Program-made: the position numbers and the translations under genes
NCBI GenBank assembly: GCA_015680685.1
Contig: MNCI01026476.1
Coordinates: 321,273-355,476, forward strand
Reading direction: 5' to 3'
Origin: Gnetum montanum
Taxonomy: Eukaryota; Streptophyta; Gnetopsida; Gnetales; Gnetaceae
DNA: 34,204 nucleotides
Shown here: piece after piece, positions 30,863 through 34,204 of the stretch
Position numbering within the stretch: the stretch's first letter is position 1
How the letters are laid out: each line of letters opens with the position of its first letter
Notes under the pieces: model-generated
Database searches by the model: none
What the model saw: the letters and a program-made list of their open reading frames with translations, nothing else
Told to the model about the DNA's origin: nothing

Positions 30863-31075
30863 TTGGTAAACAAAAATATGTTAGTAAAAAATAATATACC
30901 TATATGTACTTTTTACATTAAATTACCATCGTATAGAACTTATCCAATAGGTGTTCTAATTGACAGTGGTGCTGAGATTTCCTTACCCAGACCAAGTACT
31001 GCTCCTACACATTGTTGGAAAGCATGTGAAAAAATGTATGTATCTTTTAATATGCAAAAAAGACCAATAGATTAG
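30863..31075 (+). pseudogene. Viral aspartic protease, plus-strand copy
   Basis: DSG at 30962-30970 lies in VLIDSGAEISLPRPS. It is in the same frame as the coat-protein region, consistent with one polyprotein. It is bounded by stops that look like mutated Gln codons. The frame has no ATG of its own, so it was not a separate gene. Confidence 0.8.
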
Positions 31076-32690
31076 AAAGTAGTAATTTCTATCTTATCTC
31101 CTTCTGGTAAGGTAGTCTTTATTACTATTTATCAATTTGACATCCCATCATATGATCCATTATTAGGAATAGACAATTTATGCCAATTAGAACCTTATGT
31201 TATTTACTCTAATTATATTAGCTTACAACATGAAAAGTATGAAAGAAAAAATAAATACATTAGTAGATTTCATTTAACTACTACAAAGAAACTAGGTCAA
31301 ATACATTAGGTAGTAAATTAAGTTGAAAAACTTGATGAACAATTCCAAACTATGAAGAATAGATTGTTAAGTTTAGCAAGTGATGATCCAACTTGTTTCT
31401 ACCATAAAAAGGAACACTGGTGCAATATAGAGTTGAAAGATAATGTGAAAATCAAATTAAGAGCTCATCATATTGGAATGTCTCCATCATTACAACAAGA
31501 ATGCAAGGAAGAAATCCAACAACGCTTGACCAAAGGTTTAATACAACCCAGTACAAGCATGTTTGCATGCACTATCTTTTATGTAAATAAAATGGCTGAA
31601 TTAGTATAAGGAAAAATGGCTTTTAGTAAATTATAAACCTTTGAATGATTTAATCAGGTGGATCCAACATCCTATTCCTAATAAGGATGATTTATTTTAG
31701 TGACTCCTAAATACTCATATTTATTCTAAAATTAGGTTTTTGACAAATTTAAGTTTCTCTAGAAGATTGATGGAAAACAACTTTTAGAGTCCCAAGAGGA
31801 TTATATGAATGGATAGTTTTACCTATCAGAATCAAGATGGTGCCATCCATATTTCAACAATGTATGGATTGGATCTTTCATAATTATAAATTTGGTATGG
31901 TCTATATAGATGATATTTTAGTTATGGTCAAGAATCCTAAGGAACACCTTGAACATTTAAAAGTCTTCTATGATCTTGTAGATACACACGGCTTGGTGTT
32001 ATCCCCTACCAAGATGATTATTGCTCAACCTATATTAATTTCTTAGGATTAGAAATCACCCATGGTATGATTTCCATATAGAATCGCATCTTGAAAGCTA
32101 TCAAGAACTTTCTAGATGAAATCAAAGTTAAAACACAGTTAAAGAGGTTCTTACGTTATGTCAATTATGTTTTAAGGTTTTATAAAGATTTAGATAAGGA
32201 CTAAAAACTCTTAAATGGGTAGTTAGGAATGAACCCTAGAACATGGTCACAACAACATACGCAATAGTAAAGAAAATAAAAAATCACTATCTTTCTTTAC
32301 CTCAACTTTGTTTACCTACAATAGGAACTCTCATCCTAGAAACAGCCACATCACATGAATTCTAGGGTGCAACACTCAAATAATATTTAGAAAAATTAAT
32401 TCATATTTGCATCTATGCCTTAGGAAAGTTCTCTCCAAATCAATTAAACTATCATAGTACACACAAGGAGGTGCTTACTATTATTAAAGGCATAGAAAAA
32501 TTTAGGTTATTTCTTCAAGAAAATAAATTTATAATTGGAAGTGACCTTAAACATATTGAAAAGTACTTGTAGGTGAAGAACTTAAATAAAGTGGCTGATA
32601 GGATATTAATATGATGGGCCTTATTTCTTATCAATTTTGAATTTTTAAAAAAAATTCATAGATGGTAAGAATAATAGCTTAGTTGATGTT
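31076..32690 (+). pseudogene. Viral RT and RNase H, plus-strand copy
   Basis: The frame continues to 31609 with ...DDPTCFYHKKEHW and ...EEIQQRLTKGLIQPS. After a frame change between 31610 and 31837 come FQQCMDWIFHNYKFGMVYIDD and ILVMVKNPKEHLEHL. The active-site box YIDD at 31903-31914 is intact, unlike the minus-strand copy. RNase H similarity follows near 32400-32575 (YHSTHKEVLTIIKGIEKF, then ...FIIGSDLKH) and ends with FIDGKNNSLVD near 32680. The finger-palm region 31610-31837 is badly decayed. Confidence 0.8.
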
Positions 32691-32999
32691 GACACATTTA
32701 GCCATTTCATGGAGTAGCAAAGATGATAAAATATGAATAAGTCACAAAGGATAATCAAGAGAAATATACATGTTGGTTGTGCTTTATTGATATTTTAATA
32801 CTTTGATGTTCAAGAAGAATTGTTAAAGGAAGATAGAGTTTTTCAAATGATAAGGAAAATTCATCATGCTCCTTTGGAAAATGAAGGATGAAAAACAAGT
32901 GGAAAGCTAAAAGAGCCGATCCCCGTTTATGGATGTATCAAGGAGAATATCAAAGTTAATATACTAAGGTTTGAATAATGTTTTTTATGGCAAGGAAAA
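32691..32999. other. Unassigned DNA after the viral copy
   Basis: This stretch is A-rich, with a short coding-like phrase near 32890-32950 (KNKWKAKRADPRLWMYQGEYQ). It does not match the region downstream of RNase H in the minus-strand copy. Confidence 0.35.
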
Positions 33000-33850
33000 A
33001 ACGCAAACACAGTTCCAGACCTTGTACGCAATGGAAGAAAGATGGAGGAAAGAAAAACAGTCCAAAAGAATGCTAGTTTTTCGTTCCAGAAATCGTAGGA
33101 ATCGCGTTAATCCTAACACAGAAGAATGCAAGGGTTTTTGCTCTGAAATGTTTTTCTGTTTCGTGTAAAATTAACTGTTCTTTTTACCCAAATCAGCAGC
33201 ATCTCTGTTGGCTACGTTGTGCCGAAATTTCTTCTGCAGGGACGCGAATTCAAAGAAGAGGGACTCACATCCGAATTCAAGCTTTATACAGTTGATTCGC
33301 CTGCCTCCAATGACGCTGATGTGTGCCACGCCACGTAACTCAGAAAAGAAGACATCAGCATTAAAATAGCAAAGCATAAGCAGCGTTGGCCGCCTGTGCC
33401 AGGGCAAAAGGAGTCACCAAGACCTCCACACGGATGCCGTGCTGTCGAACCCTCGCCATTAAATTTTAAAAAACAAACAAAAGGGTGCTCTACTGCAACC
33501 GCAGATCTACGATGCGATTGCTCTAAACCCTGAAATCAATGACAGGAATTTTGAAGAACGATTTACAAAAACATGAAAACGTAGGAAGCCCTAGCGAATT
33601 TGGGGCAAAATAAAATAGTTTAGGCAACCGAAACCCTATGATCCAGGGCTATCCGTCTAGTGAATTACGTCCGTTTCCAGATCTTTCTCCCAGTAACCAA
33701 ACGTAGCAACGGTGCCAGGTGCAGCTGCTGAGCCTTCTCCCACGGTGGTGGTTGCTAACGATCCTGGGAAAGAGCGGGATATTTCTGAAATGTTTGATAA
33801 CTATTCCAGGTCTAGCGCCCTTGCATTCGGGCTTAAAGTTTCAAATTTGA
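33000..33850. promoter_or_regulatory. CpG-rich island, possible promoter or first exon of a host gene
   Basis: Roughly 45 CpG sites lie in 850 bp, against almost none in the flanking viral DNA, so this stretch has escaped methylation decay. It contains TGACG at 33311, CCACGTAAC near 33331 and telo-box-like AAACCCT motifs near 33523 and 33630, all common in plant promoters and 5' leaders. Short open frames on both strands (33171-33407 minus, 32971-33168 plus) are not convincing. The direction is undetermined. A gene body may lie outside the window or be interrupted. Confidence 0.4.
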
Positions 33851-34031
33851 TTTTTTCGGTCATTTTTACATATCCACAAAATATTTAAGAACAAGGCACC
33901 CACAACATTTATTCCAAGGTAAATGTTGTATTATCATCTTGTTATTAAAACATTAAGAGCTCCATAAGCATCCTCCAAATCCTAGAACAAAGTAAAGATT
34001 ATTGATATACTTGTGAACAATTCTGTGAGAT
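33851..34031. other. Unassigned flank before the terminal LTR
   Basis: AT-rich sequence with no gene or repeat recognised. Confidence 0.35.
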
Positions 34032-34204
34032 TGTTAGAATTATTTTTCATAAACAATATTTATCTATTCCCTAACTTCCTAACTTCCTAAGTTAAATACT
34101 CCCTAACTTGTTGGGCAAGTCACTTGGGAGAGAAGTTAGGTGAGATATTTTGCCTATGTAACTACCTTTGACACCTATAAAAGGGCTTCAAGGTAGAGAT
34201 AAAA
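34032..34204 (+). repeat. Start of an LTR, cut by the window edge
   Basis: TGTTAGAAT at 34032 is a common Ty1/copia-type LTR opening. A CCTAACTT-rich direct repeat follows near 34061-34110. TATAAAAG lies at 34176-34183, as expected for a U3 promoter. The element itself lies beyond the window, so the family is not certain. Confidence 0.45.

Larger units (their letters stand above)
30768..32690 (+). repeat. Right arm of the viral inverted repeat
   Basis: The reverse complement matches 26284-28232. The two arms are separated by about 2.5 kb (28233-30767), which holds the short fragment, the coat-protein region and the linker. Confidence 0.8.

Noticed and set aside
32971-33407. Short open frames on both strands in the CpG-rich region as genes
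   Set aside because: They overlap in opposite directions, are under 80 codons and resemble no family. They are more likely leader or promoter sequence.

Overview
This window looks like repeat-dominated nuclear DNA from a land plant with a large genome. A gymnosperm is possible because of the very old, heavily decayed elements and the caulimovirid-like endogenous virus, but the sequence does not prove it. I see no intact protein-coding gene. Almost everything recognisable is a retroelement or endogenous pararetrovirus broken by stop codons, mostly of the CAA/CAG/CGA-to-stop kind expected when methylated cytosines decay.

Layout. (1) 740-2837 is a Ty3/gypsy remnant of Athila-like type (copy A). 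It has lost its 5' LTR and keeps a short env-like reading frame, a polypurine tract and a 3' LTR. It abuts a LINE ORF2 fragment on the minus strand (2838-4193), followed by 2 kb of unassigned AT-rich DNA. (2) 6230-25183 is a large, old chromovirus-like Ty3/gypsy element. It has a long 5' LTR, decayed gag, protease, RT, RNase H and integrase, a polypurine tract and a truncated 3' LTR. Three later insertions sit inside it: a second, complete Athila-like element (copy B, 9287-17983); an antisense solo LTR of the same family (21204-22185) with a perfect 5-bp target duplication in the RT region; and a short tRNA-derived SINE in the 3' LTR (24598-24701), whose empty site is visible in the 5' LTR. 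(3) 25441-32690 is a rearranged endogenous caulimovirid-like pararetrovirus. A minus-strand protease-RT-RNase H copy and a plus-strand coat protein-protease-RT-RNase H copy form an inverted repeat with arms of about 1.9 kb. (4) 33000-33850 is CpG-rich and unlike the rest, perhaps the promoter or 5' end of a host gene. The window ends inside the start of another LTR.

The Athila-like family offers the most unusual biology. Its LTRs carry an array of GATATC palindromes, spaced mainly by 14 bp or a half-step of 7 bp, just upstream of the TATA box. The same kind of array appears again inside copy B, ahead of the env-like frame. Copy B has gag and an env-like frame but no detectable pol, so it would have depended on another element for reverse transcription and integration.

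All family calls come from reading translated motifs and aligning copies by eye. No database search was possible.
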